From Peristeroidobacter soli (GTDB lineage Bacteria > Pseudomonadota > Gammaproteobacteria > Steroidobacterales > Steroidobacteraceae): a DNA stretch of 64,000 bases. The stretch is taken from the NCBI RefSeq assembly GCF_004138485.1, contig NZ_RYEV01000004.1, forward strand, positions 804,803 through 868,802, read 5' to 3'. How positions within the stretch are numbered: position 1 is the first letter of the stretch; every line of letters begins with the position of its first letter. Under the pieces are notes generated by a model. It did not search any database, had not been told where the DNA came from, and saw nothing but the letters and a program-made list of their open reading frames with translations. Shown here in pieces: positions 9,148 through 17,976 of the stretch. Made by a program: the position numbers and the translations under genes.

Positions 9148-11832
9148 TTACAACTTGCCGCTGACCACGATGGCCGCCCAACGCGGATCCGCCGGCGTGA
9201 CCAGGTTCCAGGTTCGTTTGAAGGGCGTGTCGTCGTCGAACACGTTCTTCACCAACAGGCTGATTTCGAATTCATTGTTCTGCAGCGTCGTGGTGGCGAT
9301 GCCCAGCGACAGATCCGTGATGCTGTGGCCCGGAATCCAGCTGTACTCGGACAGCGCCACGTCGGACTTGTACTTGCTGAGGTAAGCCGTGTTGAAGCTG
9401 AAACGGAATTCGCTGCGATCGAAGATGGGATGGCGGTAGTCCGCGCCCACGTTGAATGTGTACTTGGACGCGCCCGGCAACGTCAGGCCCGACGCATCCC
9501 GGTATGGAAGCGCCAGATTGCCGCGCTCCTCCGGCTGACCTGCATTGGGAAAGTCGCGGTAGTAGGCATCGTTGTAGGCGCCGGCGAAGCGGATCGACAG
9601 ATGTTCGATGCCATCGTAGGAGCCGTCGATCTCCAGGCCCTTGGCTCTCACCTTGTTGGCATTGCCGGTGGCCGACATGTAGTAGAGATTGCCGTCGGCG
9701 TTCAGACTGGTGGTGTACTCATCGAAGATCTGCACCGCCTGCTGATAGTCCTCGATGTCCGTGACGAACACGTCGGCGTTGAGCGTCAAGGTACGATCGA
9801 ACAGCGCCGCCTTGACCCCGAGCTCATATGAGCTGTTCTTCTCGGCCTTCGCGGGTGCCGAGACACCGAATCTCGCCTGCGAGATACCGGCCTTCTCGCC
9901 GTACTGCCAGGAAACATAGGTGTTCACGTCGTCGTTGATCCGATAGCTCGGGCTCACGACGAACGAGGGTTGCGTGTCCTTCCATGCGGGCGGGCTGAAG
10001 TCGTTCCACACGCGGCCGATGCGAGCGGCGCGGATCGATTTGGCCGCGGCCACCTGACGCAGCTGAGCATCGCTGAGTCCTGTGTAGGTCACGACGCCGA
10101 AGTATTTCAGCGCAACCGCATTCGCCACGGCGATCTGAGCCGGGTCGGTGGTATTCAGCGCGCCGGTCGATGTCGATGCGAATCCGCCCAGTGGCACGCC
10201 ATTGACCGCCACCGGATTGAGCTCCGATGCATAGCCCTGCGAATAGATATAGGACGTGCTGTGCGAGGTCTTGCGATCCTCGCGAGTGAAACGCAGCCCG
10301 GTGGTCAACGTCAGCGCCGGCGTGAAATGCCAGTTGGCCTGGCCGAACAGCGCCTGGCTGGTGTTATCCAGATCCTGCTTGGGATTGCCGACGATGCCCA
10401 GGTGATCGATGGAGTTCTGCATCAGGTAGCGGCCGGCCGCATCCCGATCCAGTGTCGTGTACTGGCTGTTGTTCGCGTACCAGGCGCCGGCGTCCGCGCC
10501 GTAAATGGTGAGCGACCCCTGATCTCTCATGCGCGTGTTGATGTAGTACACGCCAGTCTGGTAGTCGACGAAGTCGCCGATCTGCGAGCTCAGACGCAGC
10601 TCCTGGCTCACCTGCCGGTAGTCGTGCAGATTGCCGCTGCCGATCTGAATGGCGAACGGCGTGCCCTCGTCGTTGTAACGCGCGTTGAAGTGATAGTCGT
10701 TGTAGGCGTTGACGGAAGTGATCGTGTAGCCGTCGCGCTGCCAGTTCAGCTCCAAGGACGCGCCCTTGCTGCCGGTGACCTGCGGGCCCTGGCCGTCGTT
10801 GAAGTGATACCTGTTGCTCAGATAGTCGCGCTCGTAATCGAAGTCCTGAAACTGGTCGAACCAGCGCCGTGCCAGACGAGTCGAGGCGTCGGAGCTGCGC
10901 GGGTTGGGACTGCCGTCCGCGTAGAACGTCGGCGTCGGTGTGTGCAGCTCCGAACCATTGGAGTTGTCCGTGGTGCGCGGCTGGGAGTTCACGCTCAGTC
11001 GCGCCGAGAAGTCGGCGGTCGGCTGCCACAGCAACTGTGCCCGGCCGGACACGCGATCGGTGTTGACGTAGGTGTCATCGGGGCTGCGGTATTTGTTGTC
11101 GTAGGCGCCCGCCCCTCTCTGCACGGACAAGGAGCCGCGCCAGGCCAGCACGTCGTCGATGAGCGGGCCGCCGCCGGACGCTCTGCCGATGAATGTCTCG
11201 TTGTCGCCGTAGCCCAGCGAATAGCTGGCCTCCGGAGTAAAGGAAGGCCGCTTGGTGATGACGTTGATCACGCCGAGCGTCGCGTTCTTGCCCATCAATG
11301 TGCCCTGCGGACCGCGCGTCACTTCCAGCGACGCGACATCGGTGTATTCGACGCTCGCGGCCAGCGGGTTGTAGGCGTAGTTGACGCCGTCGACAATGAT
11401 GCCGACGCTCGGATCCTGCGCGTGCGTGTTGCTCATCATGCCGATACCGCGAATGGACGCGGCTCGATGCTGAGGGTTGTCTCGTTGCACGAACACGTTG
11501 GCAACGCGACTGGCGAACGAGCTCAGATCGACTGCTTCCAGCCGTTGCAGCTGTTCGCCGTTGACGACCGAGACCGACAGCGGCACATCCTGCAACTTCT
11601 CCTCGCGGTTACGTGCTGTGACCACGACTGTCGCGAGCGTTCCCCCTTCCACGCTGCGCGCGTCAGTGGCCGCGACGCGGATCGCCTCGCCCTCCGACGT
11701 TTCCGCTTCGCTCTCAACATCCTGTCCATACGAAACACCGCTCATCCACAGCGCGCATGGCAGCAGCGCGCTCGCCGCTACGGTGGATATCCCTGGTCGG
11801 TGACTGACAACTCTCGAAGCTCTGTTGAACAT
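9148..11832 (-). CDS. TonB-dependent receptor, first gene of a sigma-54 operon
   Basis: 894 residues from ATG 11832. This start is preferred over an upstream TTG (11877) because the TTG lies inside a sigma-54 promoter whose predicted transcript starts near 11862. A signal peptide is followed by a TonB-box-like segment (ATVVVTARNREEKLQDVPLS), a plug with SLEVTRGPQGTLMGKNATLG and a long barrel. Length and plug fit receptors of the CirA/FyuA-like xenobiotic or oligomer type. It heads the operon with DUF1549/1553, DUF1501 and cytochrome c' genes, so it probably imports the compound those periplasmic proteins process (inference). Confidence 0.92.
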   Translation of the reverse strand: MFNRASRVVSHRPGISTVAASALLPCALWMSGVSYGQDVESEAETSEGEAIRVAATDARSVEGGTLATVVVTARNREEKLQDVPLSVSVVNGEQLQRLEAVDLSSFASRVANVFVQRDNPQHRAASIRGIGMMSNTHAQDPSVGIIVDGVNYAYNPLAASVEYTDVASLEVTRGPQGTLMGKNATLGVINVITKRPSFTPEASYSLGYGDNETFIGRASGGGPLIDDVLAWRGSLSVQRGAGAYDNKYRSPDDTYVNTDRVSGRAQLLWQPTADFSARLSVNSQPRTTDNSNGSELHTPTPTFYADGSPNPRSSDASTRLARRWFDQFQDFDYERDYLSNRYHFNDGQGPQVTGSKGASLELNWQRDGYTITSVNAYNDYHFNARYNDEGTPFAIQIGSGNLHDYRQVSQELRLSSQIGDFVDYQTGVYYINTRMRDQGSLTIYGADAGAWYANNSQYTTLDRDAAGRYLMQNSIDHLGIVGNPKQDLDNTSQALFGQANWHFTPALTLTTGLRFTREDRKTSHSTSYIYSQGYASELNPVAVNGVPLGGFASTSTGALNTTDPAQIAVANAVALKYFGVVTYTGLSDAQLRQVAAAKSIRAARIGRVWNDFSPPAWKDTQPSFVVSPSYRINDDVNTYVSWQYGEKAGISQARFGVSAPAKAEKNSSYELGVKAALFDRTLTLNADVFVTDIEDYQQAVQIFDEYTTSLNADGNLYYMSATGNANKVRAKGLEIDGSYDGIEHLSIRFAGAYNDAYYRDFPNAGQPEERGNLALPYRDASGLTLPGASKYTFNVGADYRHPIFDRSEFRFSFNTAYLSKYKSDVALSEYSWIPGHSITDLSLGIATTTLQNNEFEISLLVKNVFDDDTPFKRTWNLVTPADPRWAAIVVSGKL

Positions 11833-12240
11833 GACTCTCGTAATCCGCGTGAACCTACAGGCGGCTGAAGAGAGCAACCGTTATGCCAGCGAAGTCGGCG
11901 AGTCAGCCGGGCGCCGCGTGCAAGCGCTCAAACCTCGTAGTTAACAGTCTCTGCTGCTCACATGAAAAAATCACATATGGTCATAGCGACCTGAGCCCCA
12001 CCCTTCAATGGCATTCAGCTGTTGCACCTGAGTCAGCGCCACGCCGGCGCCTGCCTCGTTCGGATCATCGGCAACGTTTGTTTTCAGTAACGAACAAATC
12101 ACCGCGCGTAACCCGGTGCTCCGATAGAAGCAGCCCGCTGCTGCCGATCGCACACCCCCATGAGTAAATGCATACATCGACTTTTTCTTCACCCGAGCTC
12201 GCTGCGATACTGCGCGCACTGGCAAAGCGGACGCGTTCAA
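11833..12240. promoter_or_regulatory. Divergent control region between receptor operon and sigma-54 activator
   Basis: This gap of about 400 bases holds no supported gene. Besides the -24/-12 promoter (entered separately) it has an inverted repeat TTTGTT-N10-AACAAA (12077-12098), roughly 210 bases upstream of that promoter on the receptor side, a plausible distance for an enhancer-type activator site. A pair of TCACAT repeats lies near 11958-11978. The assignment of an activator site is tentative. Confidence 0.4.
11874..11888 (-). promoter_or_regulatory. Sigma-54 (-24/-12) promoter of the TonB receptor operon
   Basis: Read on the minus strand the element is TGGCATAACGGTTGCT: GG and GC are separated by exactly ten bases as in the RpoN consensus (TGGCAC-N5-TTGC). 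Transcription would begin near 11862, leaving a leader of about 30 bases before ATG 11832. A sigma-54 activator gene is divergently placed next to it, which strongly supports the call. Confidence 0.8.
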
Positions 12241-13314
12241 GTGACAACGAGAAATGACACGGCATTGGAAATCGACAAGGCCGTCATCTTCAACGATCCC
12301 AAATCCCAACAGGTGCTCGCTCAGATCAATCGGGTCGCGCTCGCCGACGCGCCGATCCTGATCGTCGGCGAAACCGGCACTGGCAAGGAATTGCTGGCGC
12401 GCCACGTGCACGCACGCAGTGAACGCGAGGGGCCGTTCATCGCGGTGAACTGTGGCGCGGTGACTCAGTCGCTGGCGGAATCCGAGTTGTTCGGTCACCA
12501 GGCCGGCTCGTTCACCGGGGCAACAGACTCGCGCGCGGGATGGTTCGAAGCTGCCAACGGCGGCACCTTGTTTCTGGATGAGATCGGCGATCTGCCGCAC
12601 GCGCTACAGGTGAAACTGCTGCGGGTTCTGCAGGAACGTGAAGTCGTTCGGGTCGGTTCTCGCAAGCCGATTGCCATCGACGTGCGGCTGGTCGCGGCCA
12701 CCAACGTCGATCTGCCCGAAGCCATCGCCGCCGGACGGTTTCGCGCCGACCTGTTCTATCGTCTGAACGTGATCACGGTGAACCTGCCGCCGTTGCGCGA
12801 TCGTCCCGGCGACGTGCTGCCGCTCGCCCGGCATTTTGTTTCCGTGTACAGCCGGCGATTGAATGCGCCGCCACCGCTGCTCGCTGCTGAAGCGGCACGC
12901 ACGCTGCAGCACCATTCCTGGCCGGGAAACGTTCGCGAGCTCGAGAACGTGGTGCACGCCGCAGTGCTGCTGGCGTCGGACGGCGAGATTCAGTCCCAAG
13001 ATCTGAGATTCGCGAACCTGCCGGGCGCGTTCGGCGGAGCCGCGAACGCAGCTCCGCTCGATCTCATCTCGTATCAGCTGCAACGCTTGTTCTACGAGCC
13101 ACCGCCGGATCTGCATCGACGAATCGAGGAACTCACTGTGCGCCGGGCCTTCGTCTTCTGCGGCCACAACCAGGTACACACCGCGAAGCTGCTCGGCATG
13201 TCGCGCAACGTGCTACGCAAGCTGCTGAAGCGTTTCGGGCTGATCGATATTCAGGCTAGACTGCGGGAACAGAATCTGCCGTCCGATCCTTACTCACCGT
13301 GGACCTCTCGCTGA
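12241..13314 (+). CDS. SfnR-type sigma-54-dependent transcriptional activator
   Basis: About 357 residues from GTG 12241; a longer ATG start at 12160 adds 27 unusual residues and has no better ribosome site. There is no N-terminal sensor domain: the AAA+ domain starts almost at once (Walker A GETGTGKE, Walker [12 protein letters not shown], then [13 protein letters not shown]). The C-terminus is a Fis-type helix-turn-helix ([19 protein letters not shown]). The layout and sequence resemble SfnR, the activator of sulfone/sulfonate genes in Pseudomonas. The sigma-54-contacting loop reads GSFTGA instead of GAFTGA. It is divergent from a sigma-54 promoter and is its most likely activator. Confidence 0.88.
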   Translation: MTTRNDTALEIDKAVIFNDPKSQQVLAQINRVALADAPILIVGETGTGKELLARHVHARSEREGPFIAVNCGAVTQSLAESELFGHQAGSFTGATDSRAGWFEAANGGTLFLDEIGDLPHALQVKLLRVLQEREVVRVGSRKPIAIDVRLVAATNVDLPEAIAAGRFRADLFYRLNVITVNLPPLRDRPGDVLPLARHFVSVYSRRLNAPPPLLAAEAARTLQHHSWPGNVRELENVVHAAVLLASDGEIQSQDLRFANLPGAFGGAANAAPLDLISYQLQRLFYEPPPDLHRRIEELTVRRAFVFCGHNQVHTAKLLGMSRNVLRKLLKRFGLIDIQARLREQNLPSDPYSPWTSR

Positions 13315-13886
13315 GCACGTTTTTCAGCATCGCGCTGGGCATCGGCCTGGCCGCGGCGACTGGCTTTCGCGTGTTCGTGCCGTTGCTGGTGGCCGGCCTG
13401 GCCGCCCGCGCCGGCTATATCCCGCTGATCGACTCGTTCGCGTGGCTGCAAAGCACGCCCGCCCTGTTGGCCCTGGGGACCGCGGCCGTTCTGGAAACCG
13501 CCGCGTTTTATATTCCCGGCGTCGATCATCTGCTCGATGTGCTTGCGGGGCCGTTAGCGGTTGTCGCCGGCGTGGTGGCCAGCGCATCGGTCATGGTCGA
13601 TCTGCCGCCGGAAGCACGCTGGCCCATCGCGCTCATTGCGGGCGGAGGCATCGCCGGCCTCACCAAAGCCGGAGCCGCCCTGTTCCGGGTCAAGAGCACC
13701 GCACTCACCGGCGGGTTGGGCAACCCAGTCGTGAGTACCGCCGAGACCGCCAGCGCCGCGACCATCTCGGTGCTCGCGATCCTCGCCCCCATCCTCTGCC
13801 TCGTGGCCGCGCTCGCTCTGATCATCTATCTCTTCCGCCGCTCCCGCCGCGCCCAAAGGTCGCTGAACAGACCCGCCGGAGATTAG
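13299..13886 (+). CDS. DUF4126 integral membrane protein
   Basis: 195 residues from GTG 13299, overlapping the activator gene by 16 bases, so translation is probably coupled. Five or so hydrophobic helices are visible (IALGIGLAAATGFRVFVPLLVAGLAA at the N-terminus; ISVLAILAPILCLVAALALIIYLF near the C-terminus). The glycine/alanine-rich loop ALIAGGGIAGLTKAGAALFR is typical of DUF4126. The family has no assigned biochemical function; some members are near transport genes. Function unknown. Confidence 0.82.
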   Translation: MDLSLSTFFSIALGIGLAAATGFRVFVPLLVAGLAARAGYIPLIDSFAWLQSTPALLALGTAAVLETAAFYIPGVDHLLDVLAGPLAVVAGVVASASVMVDLPPEARWPIALIAGGGIAGLTKAGAALFRVKSTALTGGLGNPVVSTAETASAATISVLAILAPILCLVAALALIIYLFRRSRRAQRSLNRPAGD

Positions 13887-13951
13887 TGGCGCCTCGCGCA
13901 ACCTGTTTGCGAGAATGCGCGTCGTAATGCCAATTGCGACGGGGGACGCCA

Positions 13952-15700
13952 GTGAAGACGTTGAGCACGACGGTAGCGGCAATGGTTGCGTTGTGGGCGG
14001 GAGTTGGGAACACGGCGGAGCAATCGGCGCCACCGAATCAGAACACCGCGGCTCGGGTTGTCACGCTCGCGGACAACTATGTGGCTGAGTATGTGAAGAC
14101 CTTCCCTGAGTCGGCCGTGTTCAGCGGCATGACGCTCGAACATCACGATGGCTTGAGCGACAACTCGCCGGCCGGGCTGAAACGTTGGCAGGCGCTGGAA
14201 GATGGCTGGTCGAAGGAGCTGGCCGGGATCGATGCCGCCCAACTGTTTGGCACACCCGAATGGGTGGTGCTGGGTTTCTTGCGTGAAGCGGTGGAATCGT
14301 CGCGTCAGTTGCGGGTGTGCAAGTACGAGCTGTGGCCGGTGAATCAGATGTCCGGCTGGCCGTTCCTGACCACTCAGCTCGCCGCCATCCAGCCGGTGGG
14401 CTCCGAACAGGCGCGTCGTGAGGCACTGGCTCGCTGGGGCAAGTTGCCGCGCTATTTGAACAATGAGCTGGATAACCTGCGCGAAGGCCTGCGCGCTGGT
14501 TACACCACACCCAAAGCGAACGTGCGGCTGTTCATCGAGCAGCTGGATGCCATCCTCGCGAAGCCCGTCGAGGAATGGCCCATGTACAGTCCGGCGTCGC
14601 GCGACGAATCGCCGGAGTTCAAGAAGGCCTGGGCCGCCTTGCTGAGCGGTCAGATCAAGCCGGTGGTGGAACGTTACAATCAGTTCCTGAAGAACGAATA
14701 CCTGGGCAAGGCGCGCGAATCCATCGCCATCAAGGCGCATCCGAACGGCGAGCAATGCTATCAGGCGTCCTTCCGCAGCTACACGACGCTGGATCGCCCC
14801 GCCAGGGAAACCTTCGAGCTGGGCCGGCGCGAAGTGGAACGCAATCTGGCCACGGCGCTGGCCATCGGCAAGAAGGACTTCCAGGCCAACGATCTGCCGA
14901 CGTTGCTGGAGCGTTTGAAACAAGACCCCGCGAACCACTTCACCAGCCGCGATGAGTTGCTGAAGTACGCGCAGGCTGCGGTGGGCCGCGCGAAAGACCA
15001 CATGTCGAAGTGGTTCTCTCGCGTGCCCAAGGCGGAAGTCATCGTCGAGCCGTATCCGGACTTTCTGGAACAAACCGCCAGCGACAGCTACTGGCCCGCG
15101 GCCGAGGATGGCAGCCGGCCGGCCATGTATCGCATCACGCTGTTCCCCTATCAGCAAACGACGCGCGCCAACGCCGAGATCACGGCGTTTCATGAAGCGT
15201 ACCCGGGCCATCATCTGCAGCTCGCGCTCGCGACCGAGCGCCCCGCCGCTCATCCAATCACGCGTCTGGTCGGCAACTCGGGATTCTCGGAGGGCTGGGC
15301 GCGTTACGCCGAGGCGCTGGCGGAAGAAATGGGCCTGTACAGCTCCAACTACGCCCTCGCGAATCGACGCTTATGGCCGGCGCGCGGCATGGTCGTAGAC
15401 CCCGGCATTCATCTGCTCGGCTGGACGCGCGAGCAAACCGTCAAGTTCGTCGCCGAGAGCGGCCGCTTCGACGACAACACGGCGAAGGCATTAGTGGATC
15501 GAGTAGCCATGTGGCCCGGTCAGCTCACCGCCTACGACACCGGCGCCTTGGAATTCTTCGCACTTCGCAAACAGGCTCAGGAAAAATTGGGCTCGCGCTT
15601 CGACATTCGCGAGTTCCATACCGTGCTGCTGGAGAATGGCTCAGTGACGTTGCCGATGCTGCGTGAACAAGTCACGCATTGGCTGAAGAGCAAGAACTGA
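13952..15700 (+). CDS. DUF885-family exported protein (putative metallopeptidase)
   Basis: About 582 residues from GTG 13952, chosen for the GGGGGAC site just upstream; a TTG six codons earlier is the alternative. A signal peptide is followed by the DUF885 fold. The C-terminal half has the zinc-peptidase-like sequence ITAFHEAYPGHHLQLAL (HEXXH-like: H-E-A-Y-P-G-H-H) and a downstream EGWARYAE that would give the third ligand. DUF885 proteins are widespread in TonB-receptor-rich bacteria and are thought to be peptidases. The 3' end overlaps the convergent exporter gene by 29 bases. Confidence 0.87.
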   Translation: MKTLSTTVAAMVALWAGVGNTAEQSAPPNQNTAARVVTLADNYVAEYVKTFPESAVFSGMTLEHHDGLSDNSPAGLKRWQALEDGWSKELAGIDAAQLFGTPEWVVLGFLREAVESSRQLRVCKYELWPVNQMSGWPFLTTQLAAIQPVGSEQARREALARWGKLPRYLNNELDNLREGLRAGYTTPKANVRLFIEQLDAILAKPVEEWPMYSPASRDESPEFKKAWAALLSGQIKPVVERYNQFLKNEYLGKARESIAIKAHPNGEQCYQASFRSYTTLDRPARETFELGRREVERNLATALAIGKKDFQANDLPTLLERLKQDPANHFTSRDELLKYAQAAVGRAKDHMSKWFSRVPKAEVIVEPYPDFLEQTASDSYWPAAEDGSRPAMYRITLFPYQQTTRANAEITAFHEAYPGHHLQLALATERPAAHPITRLVGNSGFSEGWARYAEALAEEMGLYSSNYALANRRLWPARGMVVDPGIHLLGWTREQTVKFVAESGRFDDNTAKALVDRVAMWPGQLTAYDTGALEFFALRKQAQEKLGSRFDIREFHTVLLENGSVTLPMLREQVTHWLKSKN

Positions 15701-16649
15701 TCGTTGCTGCCGTCGGCCGCGCACGTGACCTGGCATGCGCGGCCAGACAGGAAACGACGCTGAGAACCACCAGCGTGAACGCGACGCACTCCAGCGCGGT
15801 GGGCCAGCGCCGTTCCCACAGGAAGCCATAGATCAGCGCAAACAGCGTCTCGAACAGAATCATCTGCCCGACCAGCGTCAGCGGCAGCAGCTTGCTCATG
15901 CGATTCCACAACGAGTTGCCCAACATCGAGGCGAGAATGGCCACGCCCGCCGACACACCCGCGAGCCTGGTCCACGCGAGCGCCGAATGAGAATCGCTGG
16001 AAAGAACCATCGCGACAGGAATCAGCAATAGCGCTTGAGCTCCCGTCACCGCGCCGGTGAGCAGATTCCACTCATGCGCGGATACGTGATCGAGTCGCGC
16101 CAGCCAACGACTGTTGCCAACGGCGTAGCACGTCCACGATACCAGCGCGCCAACGCCACACAGCAGTCCTATCACTTGTTTCGTAACGGCCCCCGAGGCT
16201 GGCCCGGCAAGTGCCTGCCATCCGATGCAGACTGCGCCCAGCGCGCTGAGCGTCAGTGATGGAATCAGACGGCGCAGCGGCACCGCGCCTTGGTCGCGAC
16301 TGCCGATGATGGTGACCGCAACCGGCAGGAAGCCGATGATCAGAGACGTCATCGCGATCCCGCCCAGGCGCACCGAGCTCGACAACAGAATGTAGTAAAG
16401 CGTGTTGCCGGCGAGCGCCAGCCAACCCAACGCAAGCCACTCGTGTCGTCCCAGCTTCGGTACCAGTCTGTGCCAGATCGGCGCGAGCAGGCACGCCGAG
16501 AACAATCCGTAGAACAGATAGCGGCCGATGGTCAGCTGTAATGCGCCGAACTCGCGGACCAGCTCCGGCGCCAGGAAAACCAGTCCCCAGAGCGCCCCCG
16601 CGCCGATACCATACGCGACGCCTGCAATTGTCCGCCTGTCGTTGCCCAT
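15672..16649 (-). CDS. EamA/DMT-family transporter
   Basis: 325 residues with about ten hydrophobic helices in two repeats, the drug/metabolite transporter arrangement; helix 1 reads IAGVAYGIGAGALWGLVFLAPEL and the second repeat begins around WTCYAVGNSRWLARL. Such proteins export or import small metabolites across the inner membrane. It lies 54 bases downstream of an AraC-family gene on the same strand, a common regulator-exporter pair. The substrate is not predictable. Confidence 0.87.
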   Translation of the reverse strand: MGNDRRTIAGVAYGIGAGALWGLVFLAPELVREFGALQLTIGRYLFYGLFSACLLAPIWHRLVPKLGRHEWLALGWLALAGNTLYYILLSSSVRLGGIAMTSLIIGFLPVAVTIIGSRDQGAVPLRRLIPSLTLSALGAVCIGWQALAGPASGAVTKQVIGLLCGVGALVSWTCYAVGNSRWLARLDHVSAHEWNLLTGAVTGAQALLLIPVAMVLSSDSHSALAWTRLAGVSAGVAILASMLGNSLWNRMSKLLPLTLVGQMILFETLFALIYGFLWERRWPTALECVAFTLVVLSVVSCLAAHARSRARPTAATISSCSSANA

Positions 16650-16703
16650 GCTCGCAAGATAGGTCCAGGCCGGGCGCCCGGTCTTGACCGGGACTCTTGG
16701 GGT

Positions 16704-17450
16704 TTAGTCCCGGACTCTCGTCTGCCGGCGATAGGCCGCTGGCGTCAGCCCGGTCGCCTTGCGCATGGCGCGGGTCAAGGCGCTTTGATCCGCGTAGCCG
16801 GCACGATAAGCCAGCTCGGCGATCGACAGCTCGGTATGGATCAACAGGCGACAGACCTGCTCCAGACGCAGGTCCGTGAGCCAGGCGCGAGGCGACTTGC
16901 CGAGCGATTCCTGAAAAATGGCATGCAGCCGGCTGGCGCTGACCCCCACCCGCTGCGCCATGATTTCGACCGTCCAGTGCTTGGAGAGATCGCTCTCCAT
17001 GGCAGTGAGCAACGCAGCCAGCCGTGAAGGTATTTGCGGCTCGTCGCCGAGCAGCGCATCCACCAGCAAGGGAACCCAGAGCTTCAGCTTGTGAGGAAGC
17101 ACGCGTCCTTTGGTGAGCGACGTTCCCATGTAGTCGACGAGGTTGGCCGCTTCCGGCGTCATCGACATGTACGGACGTGAGGCCAGACGATCCGCGGTTC
17201 GTGCATCGAGATCGCGAGGCTGCAGATCCAGAATGAGCGCACGGTTCGCAACGTCGCTCACCTGATCGTGCCGGGAACCCGCTTCGACATAGGCGGCAAC
17301 CGTTCGATCCAACACGGCTCCGCGCCCGGCGATGTCCATCGACAGCTCGCCCGCCAACGGCAACACGAGCTGAGAGTAGTCGTGAGTATCGAGCGTGCTC
17401 TGCGTTCCGTACGAACGCATGGCGATGGAATAGGTGGCGGCGAGCAGCAT
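16704..17450 (-). CDS. AraC-family transcriptional regulator
   Basis: 248 residues: an N-terminal cupin-like sensor (about 20-110) and a C-terminal double helix-turn-helix of AraC type (residues 145-245: WTVEIMAQRVGVSASRLHAIF and LSIAELAYRAGYADQSALTRA, ending GLTPAAYRRQ). It precedes the EamA transporter gene and probably controls it. The ligand is unknown. The start ATG at 17450 opens onto a 148-base intergenic region shared with the divergent YCII gene. Confidence 0.87.
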   Translation of the reverse strand: MLLAATYSIAMRSYGTQSTLDTHDYSQLVLPLAGELSMDIAGRGAVLDRTVAAYVEAGSRHDQVSDVANRALILDLQPRDLDARTADRLASRPYMSMTPEAANLVDYMGTSLTKGRVLPHKLKLWVPLLVDALLGDEPQIPSRLAALLTAMESDLSKHWTVEIMAQRVGVSASRLHAIFQESLGKSPRAWLTDLRLEQVCRLLIHTELSIAELAYRAGYADQSALTRAMRKATGLTPAAYRRQTRVRD

Positions 17451-17598
17451 CGGTCAGAGTAAATCAACTTCTGCTTGTGAGTCGGATCCGGCGCACAGCT
17501 GATCGAACCCAAGAAAGTGCCGGAAATTGCGATTGTGCAACTGGTCTGGCTACAGTCGCAACCACTTGCAGAGTGCAACCAGTCAACCCGGAGGGGCC

Positions 17599-17976
17599 AT
17601 GAAATTCATCGGTGTCTGCTACTACGATCTCGAAGGCTTCGCGAAGCTGCAGCCCGGCGACTTCCAGAAAATCGGCGAGCTGTGCGCGCCTCATGACGCC
17701 CGGCTCAAAGCCTCCGGCAAGGTATCGCTGATTGGTTCGCTGGCCCTGCCAAACGAATTCAGGACGGTGCGCGCCGGCAAGAGCGGAGTAACGGAGCAAG
17801 CCGGACCTTATGAACAGACCAAGGAACCGTGGGGCGCGTTCTTCATCGTCGAAGCGCAGAACATGGACGAAGCGGTCCGGATCGCCCGCCTCCACCCCGG
17901 CACGCACCTGGGCGAGATCTTCGGCGGCGGTATCGAGGTTCGTCCCATCGAATCGCTCGAACAGCTCAGCGCTTAG
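17599..17976 (+). CDS. YCII-domain (DGPF) protein
   Basis: 125 residues from ATG 17599, which has a strong GGAGGGG site; the frame is open further upstream but without a comparable site. The sequence KFIGVCYYD... with a conserved dimeric ferredoxin-like alpha+beta pattern and the ending EVRPIESLEQLSA matches YCII/DGPF proteins, which are small dimeric proteins often found with ECF sigma factors. Here it is single. Its 3' end overlaps the convergent esterase gene by 11 bases. Cellular role unknown. Confidence 0.8.
   Translation: MKFIGVCYYDLEGFAKLQPGDFQKIGELCAPHDARLKASGKVSLIGSLALPNEFRTVRAGKSGVTEQAGPYEQTKEPWGAFFIVEAQNMDEAVRIARLHPGTHLGEIFGGGIEVRPIESLEQLSA

Noticed and set aside
11875-11877. Upstream TTG start for the TonB receptor at 9148.
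   Set aside because: It lies inside the -24/-12 promoter, upstream of the predicted transcript start; ATG 11832 gives a normal signal peptide.
17527-17598. N-terminal extension of the YCII protein.
   Set aside because: ATG 17599 has a strong ribosome site and starts the conserved domain; the extension has neither.
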